64,000 bases of DNA from Sisyra terminalis (Eukaryota; Arthropoda; Insecta; Neuroptera; Sisyridae): contig OY292275.1 in NCBI GenBank assembly GCA_958496175.1, positions 57,799,701 through 57,863,700 of the forward strand, in the 5' to 3' direction. The position numbers were made by a program, and so were the translations under genes. The notes below the pieces were generated by a model. The model was not told the origin of the DNA, searched no databases, and saw only the letters and a program-made list of their open reading frames with translations. Positions within the stretch are counted from its first letter, which is position 1. Every line of letters begins with the position of its first letter. Positions 1 through 10,759 of the stretch are shown here, piece by piece.

Positions 1-33
1 TGAAATTCAATAAAAAATATTTGTTTTCAATAG

Positions 34-2274
34 GTTTGTATAGCAATATTAACATTTCTCCAACAAGACATTTCTAGTTACATAAAGGGTGGATGGGTTC
101 TTCGAAAAGCTTGGAAAATTTACCAAAATGTATACAATCAAATTTTCGAGCTGCACTTAAAACATTTTGGCACCGATGGTAAACCTACAGATTGAATTTT
201 ATCAAACGTATTTAATTTAAATATATTTTTTTAAAGATTTTCTTGAGTACAGTTCATGTTCATCATCGCCAATCGAAAACACGGAAAATCAAATCGATAG
301 TCCTTCGTCTATTAAAAGTCTCGAAACCGAGTTATGGCCTTCAAAAATTCCAAACGCGTCTGTGCCTTTTGAGAAAAACGGAATGTCTTCGGAGTCTATG
401 GCAACGACAAGTGCTGCAATAAATGAACCAATATTAAACGGGTATAAAAACCATCTTCATCCAAACACAAATAGCTTTCCAAAGTCAACAAATATACCAC
501 GAAGTGCTAGTGGCACGTCGTTGAAATTTTCTAGTTTAACACATAGTTTATCGTATCCTTTCGGATTTATCTCCGATTTGATAAATTCAACAGCATCAGG
601 AATAACGTAAGATTTTGTTATACTGTCAAGTTTTTCTTAGAACCAGAAATGATTAGAATACTATTATTTCTTGCAAAGAAAACTGTACAATTATTAAATT
701 TTAGAACACCAAAATCTGATGAGATAACTTCGAAAGAAGTCGCCCGACTTATGAGTGCTGTAAGTTTTGGATATGGCGTATTTCAGCTTAGTGTTTCATT
801 GTTGCCGCCAGGAATGTTAAAGTTTACCTCATTGTTTGGATTGAGTGCCGATCGAAAAGTTGGACTTGCTAATCTAATGAATGCCCGTAAAAGCGATGAT
901 ATGAGATCACCATTAGCTACGTAAGACATGCAATTTTATTTATCTATGTTTTTGTAAATAATTTATTTTTAGTCTTGCTTTACTGTCGTACTACACAATA
1001 ATTCGTCCATATTTTGCTCTTGATGGCTGCAATTTGTCGTCGGGAATAAACACTTCGTTGAATTTAATGAATGAAGTTAGAGATCGATATGGACAATCTG
1101 CTCTGTTTTTATTTTTCGAAGGACGCATTAGTCGATTGCAAGTATGAATGATTTTATGCATTATCCGGGGTAAAAAGAACTTGGGGTGCAATTTGCATCA
1201 CAATTGGGACAACTTTTAAAACTCATTTCAAGCTAATAAAGCACATGTTAAATTTGCTTGTTCAAAATTTTTCGCTTTAAGTCTTAAGAAGTAATTAATT
1301 TTTTAAGGGGTACAAAAAAATTTAAGAGTGATTTTCTTAAGAATAAGTGATATGATTTTTGTGTATATTACTTACATTTTCAGGCCAATTTGCCGAAGGC
1401 TTTGATTTGTTTTCAAGCGGCCGTGGATTATTCGAGGCAACGTGAAATAAAATTATTATGCCTTCATGAAGTCGGATGGTGCTATTTGATTCAATTAGAT
1501 TATGCTCAAGCTAATGGAACTTTTAATGCCTTGAAGTTGCGAAGTAGATGGTCGCGAAGCTTTTATGGTTATTTGTCTGTGATTTGTGCCGGCGCTTCTG
1601 GAATTCTTACCGATATGGATCCGATTGTTGAGTTGAGAAATATTCTAACAAACACACAAAAAGGAATACAAATCAATGAGTTTCTAATGAGACGGGTGAA
1701 ACATTTTCCAGAAAATTTGACTCAACTAGCGGATTGCAATGTTTTCCACTGGCGAATGTACACTTATGAGTTGCTATACTTATGGAATGCCTTATCAAAT
1801 TGTTCCTTGGAAAATCTTTCAATAATCATTGACGGTAAATTGTTTATATTAAATTTTTTGTAATACTTTTCAATATGATTTTCTTTATTTAGAATGTGAA
1901 AATCAACGGGATTGTGAGCCAATTCCAGGCTTGGCAAATTTAGTGGCAAGTTCTTGCTATACAATTCTCGGAAAATTCGATAATTCAATTGAATGTTTAC
2001 GTAAATGCTTAGCTCAACGGGATTTTGCAAAATTAACAGAACATACTCACATAAGTGCATTCGCCCAATATGAATTAGCCGTTTTATTATTGACATCTCA
2101 GGTAAAACATATTTTATTCAAAGACTTATTATCAATAAAAATTCTTCTTTTTTCCAGAATCAGAATGAAAGTCGAGAATTATTAACAAATATTCAAGTAA
2201 ATTATAAAGATTATGATTTCGAGCATAGACTTAATGTTCGTGTCCATTCAACTTTGCGAAAAATAAGAAAATAA
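34..2274 (+). CDS. TTC39C: Tetratricopeptide repeat protein 39C (TTC39C), 5' part outside the window
   Basis: Seven exons join in phase: 34-178, 237-606, 705-920, 973-1141, 1384-1834, 1893-2101 and 2158-2274 (TAA). All introns are GT-AG and 51-242 bp long. They give 558 residues with no internal stop; the window opens at an acceptor, so the N-terminus is missing. The family (TTC39/IML2) has an outer-membrane-like N-terminal region followed by TPR helices. The TTC39C subtype is recognised from the segments FGYGVFQLSVSLLPP, DDMRSPLATLALLSYYT and IIRPYFALDG, the helix HEVGWCYLIQLDYAQA, and the C-terminal YKDYDFEHRLNVRVHSTLR. The second exon encodes a Ser/Thr/Asn-rich low-complexity linker of roughly 110 residues, placed as in vertebrate TTC39C. 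The molecular role of the family is poorly known; TTC39C has been linked to cilium assembly and TTC39B to lipid metabolism. Identity is confident; function here is inference. Confidence 0.93.
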
Positions 2275-2648
2275 TTTTGAAATTATCCTAATTCTCATTA
2301 TTCCACGATTTTACTTAACATTAACGAATATAAATATTTGAAAAAATTCGATTCTAAAAGTACTCAATACTCATCTAGTGGAGCAATACAATAAAGTTCA
2401 CCACAAACTTTTTGACAATATTAACTTCAATATACACAATTATTCAAAGATTACATAAAATATATTTAATTAAAACAATAAATATTTATGGCACATATAT
2501 AAAATAGTATTATAAGAGAGAAAAATAGTTTTGAAATAAAAATCCGTCCGATAAATGCATTTTATATCAAACTCATCGAATCGAACTTTCCAATTGTCCA
2601 TGCACCCTCAACCTGTTGTTTTTCTCGTCATTTAAATACAAAAATTTG
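2275..2648. other. Convergent intergenic gap between TTC39C and the SUN gene
   Basis: These 374 bp hold the two facing 3' UTRs. Apart from the polyadenylation hexamers on the + strand I see only AT-rich sequence. Confidence 0.6.
2390..2395 (+). terminator. Candidate polyadenylation signal of TTC39C
   Basis: An AATAAA hexamer lies 116 bp after the TTC39C stop codon, in the gap between two convergent genes. A second AATAAA follows near 2478. Either could serve; transcript ends would decide. Confidence 0.45.
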
Positions 2649-4834
2649 TTAAGATTGTCTTAATAAATACCGGTAAATGCAGGTGTAGTCCGGATGACCA
2701 TGATTTGAAAAAATTTTCAGCTCAACTAAAGGAAACGAATCTTTATTATCGGATGGAAAATATTGAACTGGAGGACCACTAATATTGTACATATATCGTC
2801 CAATTAAAGGTCCATTGGCATCGTCGGCTTTAGACAAACCCTAAAATTTGTCCCAAAATTAACAAAATCGTTTGAATATTAACTACAAAAATTGGAAGAA
2901 AAAATATCCATTATTTTATTTATTTTTTTGATGAATTATTTTGATGCACCAAAAAGTGATTTTAAGGAAACAATTTAACGATCTATAAAATTGCCATGGT
3001 TGCTTTTCGAATATAAACATGGATTTCTTTTTTCCCAAAATTTTTATCGGTAATTACAAAAACTCCGAAGTCTTTGGGTGCGGTAGTTATTTCTCCGGTT
3101 GGAGATATCGAAACGGGAATATGTTCGAGAGAAACTCCCGTAACAATGACACGTCCCAACAATTGAATCACAACGGCACCGGTACTTCCGGCGATGGCCC
3201 AACATTCACCAGGTAAACGACTCGGCTAGAACATTAGTTTCAGGTGTAAATAATAACCAATTCACTAATGCTTAAGTTCCTAGCAAAAACTTGGCACTAC
3301 TAAAAGCATTTTTGTGTTTTCTTTCCACCAATAATTAGGACATTGTTGAAAAGCATACCGTAGGTTTAGTGACAAATCTTCATAATTAAGAGTGATTTTA
3401 GCATTGATTTTTCAACAATGGATCTACAATTGATGATTGGATTATAGTAATTTTTTCATCGCCTTTGAATACTTTTCAGGGAAGGCTAAATAAAACCAAT
3501 AATATTGTTTTAGTATTATCTATTGTAGGTGCAGATATAAAAATAATTGCGATTTTATCTTTAAGTTAGGCAATAAATATTGCCTAATTGTATATCGAAA
3601 TATAAGTTTCAAATATTAATCAACTAAAAGTAATAACCAAACACCAAATTTATGACTACAAAAATGCTATTAAGTTTATTGTTGGGCGATTAAAAATATG
3701 CTTAAATTTTATTGCAAAAATATTTATATTTCGTAGTACCTGTATTATAATTCTAGCATTATGCGATGATGAACACAATGGAATTCCAAATACCGACAAT
3801 GTATTTGCTCCAGACATATACGTAACAGTATCCCTAATGGACACTATACTTCCTCCGGCAGACTCCAGAGCAAAATCAGTTTGTCCTGTTTTATCAGCAT
3901 CGTACGTTTCCAAAGATTCAGCCACTATAGCTCTCAATTCATCCAAATGTTTTTCTGTATTATTCTCGACTAGAAACCACATGAAAAAGATAAAATCCTC
4001 AATAGCGATAAAAATCAAATTCTTGCAATACTTAAACTTTTCAAAGTGCTTATTTCTGTTTTTAATTCATTGTGATTGTCGTCAATTTTTGAATCCATAG
4101 TTTTGAGATTTGATTGTATTTCCTAAAAGAAATAACAATTAAAATCAATTTTAATTTGTTTGAAGATGTTTGTCGTTTACATTTAAACTTCCTAATGAAA
4201 TTTTAATGTCGTCTAATTCTTCTTTGATGTATTTGAACGATGTATTGGTTTCACCAAATCTTTCTATCATATGGCAAATCAATAGACTTAGCAATCCTGT
4301 TTAATTGTTGTAAGAGAATATAAAATATCAAAAAATTAATAAGTATGGGTCAAACCTAAAAAAAGCACTAATTGTATTGACTTGAAAAGTATTTTTTTAT
4401 TGTTGGAACAGCTTGGTGGTTCACAGGGTTCACAAGGATTTGATCTCATTTTTATTTCGTCGGTATTTATACCAATATTTACACTGGAGTTGGAAACATT
4501 AGATCTAAGTTTTGATTTTATACAATATTTAGTTTCGAGAATGTCGTCTTGTTCACGTTTCCAGTTTGGTTGGAAGGAATGGACTATAGGTAAAGGATCT
4601 TTGAATTTCTTAGCTGAAATTTATTAAAATTTCGGTTCAAAATATTATTTTTACTTTACTAGATGTTTACCAGTTGATCTTGTATAGTAACGGTGATTGT
4701 TTGTAAAAAATAATTTCTCCTCTTTGTATGCTACGATAGTGAATGATTTAAAATCTATAGATAAAAAAAATGTTTCACTTACGATGATTAGAAAATATAT
4801 TAGAGTTTGAGTCAGAATGAAAAACACTACTCAT
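2649..4834 (-). CDS. SUN-domain protein, SPAG4/SUN3-like, complete
   Basis: Eight minus-strand exons join in phase: 4783-4834 (ATG), 4671-4754, 4356-4613, 4181-4296, 4038-4122, 3740-3969, 3058-3225 and 2649-2840 (TAA). They give 394 residues. SUN proteins sit in the inner nuclear membrane (or manchette/nuclear envelope of spermatids for SPAG4 and SUN3) and bind KASH peptides in the perinuclear space to form LINC complexes. In order, the protein has a short N-terminus of about 120 residues with a Cys-rich patch (PCEPCEPPSC), one membrane segment (around FKSIQLVLFLGLLSLLICHM), a coiled-coil-like stretch, and a C-terminal SUN domain from about residue 190. The SUN domain shows DFALESAGGSIVS, FGIPL, GECWAIAGSTG, SLEHIP, SPTGEITTAPKDFGVF and SNHGHPDYTCIYRY. 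The two cysteines (GECW and YTCIYRY) match the conserved intradomain disulphide pair. The short N-terminus argues for SPAG4/SUN3/SUN5 rather than the long SUN1/2 (klaroid) type. Start chosen at the first in-frame ATG, which has a good donor (gtaagt) after it. Confidence 0.92.
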
Positions 4835-6115
4835 TTTATTAAAAAAATGTTTGATAGTTAATTTTTTTTTAAATTTACAACTTTTACATTACCTTAGTAA
4901 TGTAAACTATAGATCCAATAAAAAAAACTATTCAAAGATTTTTTTTTCTAATTCGTCCCTAAAGTAAACCCCAAGCAGCAGCTTGTAGACGTATCTGCAC
5001 TTTCCGGATCATCAGCGTATTTAACGATTCACCAATGGCATATTGGTCATTCATTACAGATATAAATAAATAAAATAATGTGATTAATTTTGAAAAATTC
5101 TCATCCAATTTCTATGCTTTTTAAGCATTTATGTTAATCTTGATCCAGGACTTTTCTTGTTTTTCAATCTCCTCTTACGATCTTCATCAAAAACTTACCT
5201 AAATAAGAATAATAAAAGACTATTCTTAAAAAAACATATTAAATTTGAAGTATTACCTTCTCTATTTTTCTGTAAAATTTTCAATTCTTTCAAATTATTT
5301 TCAAAACTACTACGCTAAAGAAATAAATAAAGCTGCAAGAGATAACCAGAAAATCTTTTTCTGTTCATCATTTTGCAAAAATTTAAATATTTTTATGTGG
5401 TAATTCTAGGGTTTAACAATCCAGGAAACCAAGCAAAATAAAAAATTTGCTCGTCACTGGATTCGAACCCACAGATTATGAAAGTGCTAAGGAATCTTTT
5501 CGAGAAGTATACCACTTTTTTTAACACTTCCATACAGATCTCTTAGATAGTCTAACCTTTTGGAGAATCCTAAATTATTTTGCTGTAAAATATTTACTAT
5601 AAAAAAAAATCTTCAAAGTTCTTTTAATCCAACTACAGAATAACATTTTTGTTCATTGGAAATTTAAACTGATCAATCGATAAAGTACCGCCTTATTAAT
5701 AAAATTTCTAACGAAAAAAAATATGCATTTCAACTTATTGCTACTACATTTTTTTTGATCCAATATTTTTATTGATAAAGTACAAATACAATTATTCAAC
5801 AGTTATATAATATACTCTATATCATTTTAAAAATAATAACAACCCCGTAAATATATTAGAAATATAGTGAATTTATCTTCAACTACATTTCCTCGTCTAT
5901 TTTTTCCCAGTTTAATATTTCTATTAGAAGAATATATTTATTTAAATTAAATGGCAAGAAAATAATTCTTTTTCATTTCCTCTGTACATAAGGGAAGATC
6001 TTTCGTTCACAATTACAAAATGTATGAAAAATTTGACTTTTAAGTCAAAATATTGAAAAAAACATAATGAAATTACAGACTTCATGTCTCAGCCTTAAAT
6101 ATATAGGACTAAATA
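4835..6115. other. Intergenic region between SUN gene and SLC25A38
   Basis: This holds the SUN gene promoter (immediately right of 4834), the candidate small exons noted separately, and the 3' flank of SLC25A38. TTTATT on the + strand at 5937-5942 (AATAAA on the minus strand) is a plausible polyadenylation signal for SLC25A38, with a second at 5768-5773. A tRNA-T-arm-like patch lies near 5459-5475. Nothing else was recognised. Confidence 0.5.
5129..5314 (-). CDS. Candidate 3' exons of an unrecognised small minus-strand gene
   Basis: Two pieces look coding. The exon 5257-5314 is bounded by a good acceptor (tttctttag) and donor (gtaata) and reads RSSFENNLKELKILQKNRE in one frame. It joins in phase to 5129-5193 (acceptor ..gtaag), which reads a Lys/Arg-rich tail FDEDRKRRLKNKKSPGSRLT and then TAA. 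No initiator exon was found upstream. A separate short ORF just downstream on the same strand (4959-5054) reads MNDQYAIGESLNTL...AAAWGLL and also looks protein-like, but it does not join cleanly. I do not recognise any of these. They may be a gene with further exons I missed, a decayed gene, or chance. Confidence 0.3.
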
Positions 6116-7404
6116 TCATTTCAACCCTATACTTTTACTGACATGTTCGTACAGAGTCCAAGCAAGTGCAGCCATCATTGTACGTCTCAACATTCTCGGT
6201 ACGATACCCTTGAAAAATCCTTGCATCCCATATTTTTCGTGAATGTACACTGCCACTGAGAATACATTATTAAATCGATTTGGATATAATTGCATTTTTG
6301 TTTTGAACACATCGAATGGTTGGGTGACGACTGAGGCTAAAACTCCGGCCCAGATTCCGCAGGTGAAATGGATTGGGGCTGCATAGGCCGAGTTTAGCCA
6401 CTCGGCAGGCACTCGACGTTTACTTTGGGTGTAGAACATTAAATATAAGCCTGAAAACGGGGCATCTCGTAGCAGTGTTGGTCCCAAGCCGCATGAAAGG
6501 CCCCGAAATCCTTCGGTTCGATAAATGCTACGTAATGCCTCCGCCATTGATTTGTATTGGTACAATCCGGATTCGTAGCGAGTTTTTACTACTGTGATTG
6601 GAATAAGAATAACGCCACTCATCGATCGAGCCACCATTCCAAGAGCGACCGCTTCCAAAGCATTTGGATTTCCATTCGTAAATGTTGTCTTGAGCCAATC
6701 GAGCGACGAAAAGTAAAGTCCCACACCAGGAACGCATCGCGTTATTGACTAAAAAAAAAAAGAAACAAATAAAATTTGAGTTAATAATTACAGAACAATG
6801 TTATAACAATGATAAATCATTTGCATTGAATTGAATGTTTTTTTTTTTTAATTAAGTCAAAAATAAAATACGCAATAAAATCAAATCAAAATGACCTTAA
6901 AGATAAGTCCAATAGTGAAACGGTATAACAAATTAATCGGCGATTAAATCATTTGAATAAGAAATACTAACCGGTACCATTCCACGCCATAGTCCAGTGA
7001 TTTGTTCGCGTTGAAGAATATGAGCGAAAATTGTTATCATTCCAGCATTACCTGAACGGCCCCTAAAAGATAAAACAAAAATACAAATTACTTTTTTCAA
7101 GGTTTTTCAAAAATATATTTTTAAATATTTACTAACACAATAGACAACAATAATGTTTGAGACAAATAATTACTTACAACGATTGTATAGTTGGGTTTTG
7201 CAATCGAGTTTTAACTAGATCCAAAGGCTGGAAAAGCACTGTTGAAAAAGTGCCAGAAAATGATCCAGCGATGAAAGACTTGAGAACAGGATACTAAAAA
7301 AGAAAATTAATTAAAATTATCTTAAAATAAAATTAATAAAATAGGGTGGAAAAGTTTTGAGTAGAGAGAGAGTATTGTAAACTTACGTTAGCAACAATAT
7401 CCAT
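6116..7404 (-). CDS. SLC25A38: Mitochondrial glycine transporter, SLC25A38/Hem25 family
   Basis: Four minus-strand exons join in phase: 7387-7404 (ATG), 7178-7293, 6972-7062 and 6116-6748 (TGA), giving 285 residues. The family (human about 304 residues) imports glycine across the inner mitochondrial membrane for the first step of haem synthesis, made by ALAS. Three carrier repeats are seen, with signature motifs [11 protein letters not shown] near residue 28, [12 protein letters not shown] in the second repeat, and [11 protein letters not shown] in the third. The subfamily is fixed by [52 protein letters not shown] and [17 protein letters not shown]. The second-repeat motif lacks the usual acidic residue (P-I-T-V-V-K), as in other SLC25A38 proteins. 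The ATG at 7404 gives a short N-terminus; an upstream exon may extend it (see 8251-8331). Confidence 0.95.
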
Positions 7405-8250
7405 TTTTCTTTTTTCAAAAAAATCAATCTTTGCAAGATAATTGAGACAATCGAAATAATTCACTCCTCACAAAACGCTTTTGGCTTCAAGACGAAACTC
7501 TAAGATCTCGTTTCAGTAAAAATCGAAAACGACTTTCGATAAGATAAACTTTTTTTCTCACAAAAAAGAAAAATGCTTTCACTGCAGTGGTTTTCTATAT
7601 TTTGATGATCGTATCAGAGTAGTCGGAATAGTAAATGGGGTGCGCGCGGAATTTCAATTCGACAATAAACTTTTCCTGTACGTTATCGCAATTTATCTGC
7701 ATTTTGAACAATTTAATCATGGTCGAGAAAAAAACGAGAAAATTTAATTATGAAAACAACAGACCCCCTACCAAGAGATCAGAGCGCAATATACAAATAA
7801 TACGTTTAAACGAACGCGTCAATGGGGGGCCGGGCGAGTTTATCTATGTTTTTCCAAACTAATTGCTTTTTTATAAAGTGGGAAAATAAGTTGAGTAATT
7901 AAATAACACAATTTCAATAACAAGACAAGATTGATTTAATCGATAACATTGAACCGATATCTCTATTTTCCGACAACAATCCTCAAAATTTCAGAGGGAC
8001 ACACGGGTAATACATCCGAATGGATTTGATGTTGAACTGAATTTTGTCACAACATTCGTTGGGCTTTTAAAACGTTACATATTTAGATAGGCACTCGATA
8101 AGTCATTCAATGTTAAAGGTCGTATAAATTTTAAATATTTCATATCGCTTCCAGCTAAATATAAAATATCGACAGACTACAAACAGCCGATTTATAAATC
8201 TTAATGCTACTTTTATTTCGTCAAACGCAATTAGTATTATACAAACTCAC

Positions 8251-8331
8251 ATTGTTAAAATCTGGAAATTCGAAAAGCGATGAATTTCGCACATCGTCCT
8301 CTATTGAAGTTGCATAAATATCTTGAGACAT
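8251..8331 (-). CDS. Possible extra 5' coding exon of SLC25A38
   Basis: An ATG at 8331 opens 27 codons (MSQDIYATSIEDDVRNSS then LFEFPDFNN) ending exactly at a strong GTGAGT donor. The first SLC25A38 exon has an in-phase acceptor (ttgcaaag) that would extend it to 7428, adding IDFFEKRK before the assumed initiator Met. Joining them (822-bp intron) keeps the reading frame and gives a protein of about 320 residues, near the size of the human one. The sequence is acidic, unlike a classical mitochondrial presequence, but carriers usually need none. It could instead be the first exon of an unrelated transcript. Confidence 0.45.
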
Positions 8332-10759
8332 TTCAATATTTGTTCGTTATCGATATTATTAAATGCAATAAGCATATTGTTGGCATTTTTTATTTGAATT
8401 GCTCAGGTGGTTTTTGATAAGATGTATTGATAAGAAACCATAACCTAACTAAAGTTGATTAAATATACATATTTACAATTTAAAAACATATTTTGTATGA
8501 TTTTAAGAACTGTTTTGATAATAAAAACAAGAATTTATTTAAAACTTTTTACGTAATTTCATAATATTATTACTTATTACGTTGTTATCACCTGTGATTT
8601 GACACTTGAATGTCATTTTTGAATTTTTATTACTCGTGTGAGTAACGCGCAGGCGTCAATTTTTTAAATTTAAATATGATATCAAATTAATTTATTTAAT
8701 TTTAAACATATTTCATAATTTTTAAAATTATAAATCTTTTGGTTAATTTTAGCAAGAAAACATAGCTATTTTGTTTCTCTTATAAAGAAAAAAAATCAAT
8801 GTAATGCTGCAATATTATTTTCAACAAATTATTTCGCAACAATACTTATAACAGAAGAGATGGATGGATTAGATCGTTTAAATAGTGTAACGCACTGCAT
8901 ATCAATAAATTTAAGAACTTTATATATTTTTTAATTTGAGTTTAGTATTAAATATTGTAATATATAATTTTCAATAAAATTCAAATGGGTTTAACAATTA
9001 GAATGAATTTTATATTGAATCATATAACTGATTCAAATACCTTTCAAAGCAGTTTTAAAGGAGATGGCCTAACTTCATAATAACATATATCTAAATAATT
9101 TCAAATTAACTTAAAATCTTTTACTTGAACTTCCTAAACCTAAAATCAAATACTAAGAAAAGTTGTTCATTAATTATTTCAGACATAAATTTAGATTGTA
9201 AATCGAATGCAGATTTCCGCGATTGTTAATGCGGATAGTTCCCAAACTCTTTACTAAATATATTATTTTTTTGGACATAAAATTTTTTATGACGATGGTG
9301 TATTAAGAGATGTACTTAGACCCTAGAGAGACGCTTTTTCCAAAACGGTTAAATGAAATAAAAAAATAATTTAACCAAATAACTATTAATAAGTGTATAG
9401 TATTGGAATTCAATTTTTTCATTATCTCAAAAATTACAACAGTCGAAAAGCAACCGTAATTGCCAAAAGAATAACGTTTTAAGTGATGGGACTATAAACG
9501 ATGTTGTAATCATTTTCATTTTTTAAATCAATCCAAAACTATCCCCACACCAATCTATTTTATTGAAATATTTTAATCAATCTTTTTGAAATCTTAACAC
9601 TAACTAAACAACTATCATCATTAAAGTACTAAGCCTATAACTCTAAAGCTATAATTAAATACATAAGCCTCAGGCATAGAATTACTCTGATACAATAAAT
9701 TTCTTTTATCAAAAATATTTTTCCACAATTGTACAGAACAAAAACAAATTGAAGGATATTCTAATATGAATAAACTTCATGATTAATTGTCGACTTCTGG
9801 AAAAAAAAACTTATTTTTCTTTAAAAAAAAGAAAAATAAAAAAGCCAAAGTTTATCTCATTTAAACACTAAAACATCCAAAATAGAAAACTCCTCTAATT
9901 CAGCCCCTGCTAATTGCATTTTTAAAATCGTAGTGCTTAGTTCCAAAATACAAGTTCACACAAAATTTTGTTCAATATACAATATAATGTAAATGATACT
10001 CATGGTACTGTACGTACTATATATATAGTTTTAATTATCAGCACAAGAATATTAATATTCAAAGTCTCGACACCAACGATGTCGATATATCATGGGATCA
10101 ACAAACAGAACGACTCGGGGTTATCTTAAGAAGCAAGTCATAGGTCACTGATATCATGTCGTCCTCTTTGCTGGGGATCTATTAGCAATAAATAATACAC
10201 GATCTTCGCAACAAGACAGTAACTTTTGTGGGCCAAAGGTTTGTATTTGTTCAAGAACATTAATAAATTTCATTACTAAAACTATCACCCAAATCTACTA
10301 CTTTATCTTGATTTAAAAAAGGAGAAAAATTCAAATCAACCATTCAATATAATTTTAAAAAAATTAAAAGTTTCCGGAAAAAATTATTCGTTTGAAGAGC
10401 TTCACTGTCGAGATGATTTACTCAACGAAGATTTCGAGCCTAAAATATCGATAAGATGATGAATAAGATTATGATGAAATCACAAATTTTATAGCTTTTT
10501 CAGAACGATTTCACTTTTATCAAATGCGTTTTCATTATATTGCAATTCTTAGAAAGCTCGTCACAAATTAGGTAGTTATGAGTAAGAGAAATAGACAGAT
10601 TGATTTAAAATAAAATAAAAAGGCAAAAAAGTTTGGAGTTTTCACGGAGTTGCCATTAGCATTATACCAAATTCTTTTTGTGTTAAATAAGTTTTCATGA
10701 CAAGAAAATAACATTTCAAAAGTGTATAATCGTTCTGCAAAAGCAATCCAGCTAAATCC
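8332..10759. other. AT-rich intergenic region
   Basis: This region separates the SLC25A38 promoter from the 3' end of the QRICH2 gene. It is strongly AT-rich, with no credible exon on either strand and no clear terminal repeats. A slightly more complex stretch lies at about 10010-10250, but I could not assign it. Confidence 0.5.

Noticed and set aside
5449..5545. tRNA-like patch: minus strand has GTGGGTTCGAATCCAG, resembling a T-arm, with A-box-like sequence upstream.
   Set aside because: The T stem pairs poorly and I could not fold an acceptor stem or anticodon arm. Probably chance or a decayed tRNA-derived repeat.
7635..7862. 75-codon open frame on the + strand upstream of SLC25A38.
   Set aside because: Low-complexity product, no splice signals and no match to any family; it lies in the intron or promoter of SLC25A38.
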